Source: Hippopus hippopus
Taxonomy: Eukaryota; Mollusca; Bivalvia; Cardiida; Cardiidae
Direction of reading: 5' to 3'
DNA: 64,000 nt
NCBI GenBank assembly: GCA_946811185.2
Contig: OX328098.1
Coordinates: 25,801,084 to 25,865,083, forward strand
Part shown: one piece after another, positions 62,275-64,000 of the stretch
Layout of the letters: every line of letters begins with the position of its first letter
Numbering within the stretch: position 1 is the stretch's first letter
Program-made: the position numbers and the translations under genes
The notes under the pieces: generated by a model
What the model was told of the DNA's origin: nothing
The model's input: only the letters and a program-made list of their open reading frames with translations
Database searches by the model: none

Positions 62275-62503
62275 CTAACTCTTTAGCAAAAGACAAAATT
62301 TTAGCCTTGTCCAAATTTAAAGCATTTGCAGATGACAACTTCATTGTGGCTAAAATGGTGCAACTTTTCTTTGATAGGGTAGAAAATTTTGTGGGAAAAG
62401 GAGAAAATGCTGGTTACCAGCATTTTCTCCTTTTCCCACAATGTTTTCAAAAGGCTTCTTTCCCAGGGTCGTTTAAATTAGGCATTACGCTGTAAAGGAT
62501 TAA
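62275..62503 (+). mobile_element. Family A element, near consensus
   Basis: CTAACTCTTTAGCAAAAGAC to TGTAAAGGATTAA. Long perfect hairpin at about 62390-62445. Confidence 0.85.
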
Positions 62504-62647
62504 CATGATTCATTTAAAACTATAACAAGGAGGAAAACCGCGTCAGATTGATACGCAGGCTTATAAGTTTACTTGATCGATAAACTACTAATACTAAAGC
62601 ATCAACTAAAGCAATAAAATCACTGCCAGTCTGCTTGGATGATAAAT

Positions 62648-62874
62648 CGTTTACAACACAGTCCCGAGTTTCACGACCCTGAGGAAGACGGCTTCTGAAA
62701 ACATTTTGGGAAAAGGAGAAATGCTGGTACATAGTTTCTTCTCCTTTTCTCAAAATGGTTTCTTCCCCTTTGAAGAAAAAACATCGTTGCTTCAACTACA
62801 TTCAATTTGTTGTTTGCAAAATGCTTTTGATTGGGACAAGTCAAAAAAAAAATGTTTGTTTGGTACAGGATTAA
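62648..62874 (-). mobile_element. Family A element
   Basis: Ends GGTACAGGATTAA. The hairpin centre is altered (GCTGGTACATAGTTTC). Confidence 0.65.
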
Positions 62875-63285
62875 CCCTAATTCCTTGCCTCGTTCAAGCC
62901 AAAAATTCTATCAAAACGTAATACTTGTAACAAAAAAATGCTTTTTCTTTTTTCTTCTATATCTTTTTCAAATACTTCTTCACAAATCCACTTTTCAGGA
63001 CTTTAGTCCTTTGATTTTTAGCGAGACCTGTCTGTTATGGGTTGCACGTATTTATATTTTTGTATACATCCTACATGTATGTGTAATGAACCGTATCTTT
63101 ATTTAATGATATTTTGAAAAATCTAATTGATGTAGATGTACCCATATCACCACGTGAAACGAATTTTCAGTGTACAACATCCTAGTAAACTATGGATAAC
63201 AAGCATGTATCAGTTTTGATACGCGAATTGATGCGAAAACAGCATGATAAAAGGATAAATTGCTGTATAGAATGCTTTCGAAGAT
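62875..63285. other. Unique DNA
   Basis: Nothing recognised. Confidence 0.4.
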
Positions 63286-63289
63286 GGAT

Positions 63290-63499
63290 TGGTGCGAGCC
63301 GTTCTGTTTAAACGACACCGAGGATGAGGACTTCTCATATCATTTTGGGGGAAAAAAAGGAGAAAATGCTGGTTACCAGCATTTTTCTCCTTTTTCCCCC
63401 GAAATATTTTACTGCCGTTTTAAAGACAAATTCAATTATTTTTGTTGTCTGCAAGTGCATTGAGTTTTGATTTAGTCAGAAATTTTATGGTCGAGTTAA
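63290..63499 (-). mobile_element. Family A element
   Basis: The hairpin at about 63343-63408 (GAAAATGCTGGTTACCAGC centre) is strong; the outer ends are diverged. Confidence 0.7.
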
Positions 63500-63594
63500 G
63501 CGTTACCTTATGTACGTTATTTCGTTAAGGGAGATATTTCAACATCTGTTTATTGCAATTCAAAGCACTGGCAGGACTGTTAACTTAAATCTTG

Positions 63595-63825
63595 TGTAAT
63601 ATTGTGTACCAGAATACAAAATTGTAGACTGGTCCAAATAGAAGCATTTGCTGACGACAAATTAAATGTTGCGAAAATAATGATTTTTGTTCTCACTAGG
63701 GTACAGAACATTGTTGGAAAAGGAGAAAACGCTCGTTACCAGCATTTTCTCCTTTTCTCACGATTTTTTCAAAAGTCTTCTTTTTCAGGGTCGTTAAAAG
63801 TCGGGACTGTGTGTTAAAGGGTTAA
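63595..63825 (+). mobile_element. Family A element
   Basis: From TGTGTACCAGAATACAAAAT to TGTTAAAGGGTTAA. The hairpin has one mismatch pair (AACGCTCGTTACCAGC). Confidence 0.75.
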
Positions 63826-63911
63826 GGGTTCCGTCTTGTAAGCTGCTTGTTTCGGAAAGATAGTGATAGACATTTTTTCCATCAAAAATCAAAGCTCTGA
63901 CAGGACTGATA

Positions 63912-64000
63912 ACTTTAACACTTTACCAGTTCTAAAGTTAACCTTTCAATTTGGGCAAGTCTAGAAATTTGTCGTTTGGTAAAAAGTTAATTTTAGTGTG
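63912..64000 (-). mobile_element. Family A remnant
   Basis: Both ends are present (TAACACTTTACCAGTTC; GTTTGGTAAAAAGTTAA) but the middle, including the hairpin, is deleted. Confidence 0.6.

Overview
The window looks like nuclear DNA of a bivalve mollusc. The basis is a natriuretic-peptide-receptor-like gene with spliced exons, tRNA-derived SINEs whose tails read GTTGAAAACGGCGTTAAAC, and a dense cover of short palindromic DNA elements. The species cannot be fixed from the sequence alone. Host coding content is very low: the only host gene I can support is two consecutive exons (10950-11298 and 12512-12901, + strand) encoding the signal peptide and the start of the ligand-binding domain of a natriuretic peptide receptor / receptor guanylyl cyclase-like protein. 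No third exon is recognisable, so most of the rest may be one long intron or intergenic DNA.

The centrepiece is a complete-ended Maverick/Polinton at 24875-39155 (14,281 bp), flanked by a perfect 6-bp target-site duplication (GTAAGT) and ending AG...CT. Each terminal inverted repeat is about 1.9-2.1 kb. From outside to inside it holds a terminal hairpin, tandem repeats of about 65 bp, an array of small stem-loops, a small gene and its TATA box. Between the TIRs the minus strand carries the Polinton set: adenovirus-type protease, a Cys/His protein, major capsid protein, pX-like basic protein, minor capsid (penton-like) protein with an in-frame amber stop, a two-helix membrane protein, an integrase with a chromodomain, three conserved but uncharacterised proteins (one with an SPKK-type basic region), the packaging ATPase, and a doubly truncated protein-primed DNA polymerase B. 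A CCHC zinc-knuckle gene runs on the plus strand behind two TATA boxes. The capsid, packaging and integration genes are largely open, but the polymerase is a fragment, so this copy looks non-autonomous for replication.

Two features of the Polinton stand out. (1) The terminal 55-bp hairpins have perfect 23-bp arms and an asymmetric 9-nt centre that is inverted between the two TIRs. This is the flip/flop configuration known from hairpin-ended replicons such as parvoviruses. (2) Stem-loops closely resembling the metazoan histone-mRNA 3'-end stem-loop (for example AGCTCTTTTCAGAGCT followed by AACCCA) lie in arrays downstream of the TIR gene in both TIRs. An identical 16-mer lies 28 bp after the major capsid stop codon, all in the sense orientation.

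The flanks (1-24.8 kb and 39.2-64 kb) are a mosaic of small non-coding repeats. Family A is about 230 bp, has a perfect central hairpin, ends TTAACYCTTTACCA and sits on TTAA, so it is piggyBac-like. Family B is about 210 bp, has a hairpin around GATCAGACTGCACGTTCTG and is also bounded by TTAA. Family C is about 265 bp, has long TIRs ending TGAGCCATGCTCTG and an inner GC-rich hairpin. There are also several tRNA-headed SINE families, microsatellites and two minisatellites. Neighbouring family A and B copies repeatedly abut and share a single TTAA.
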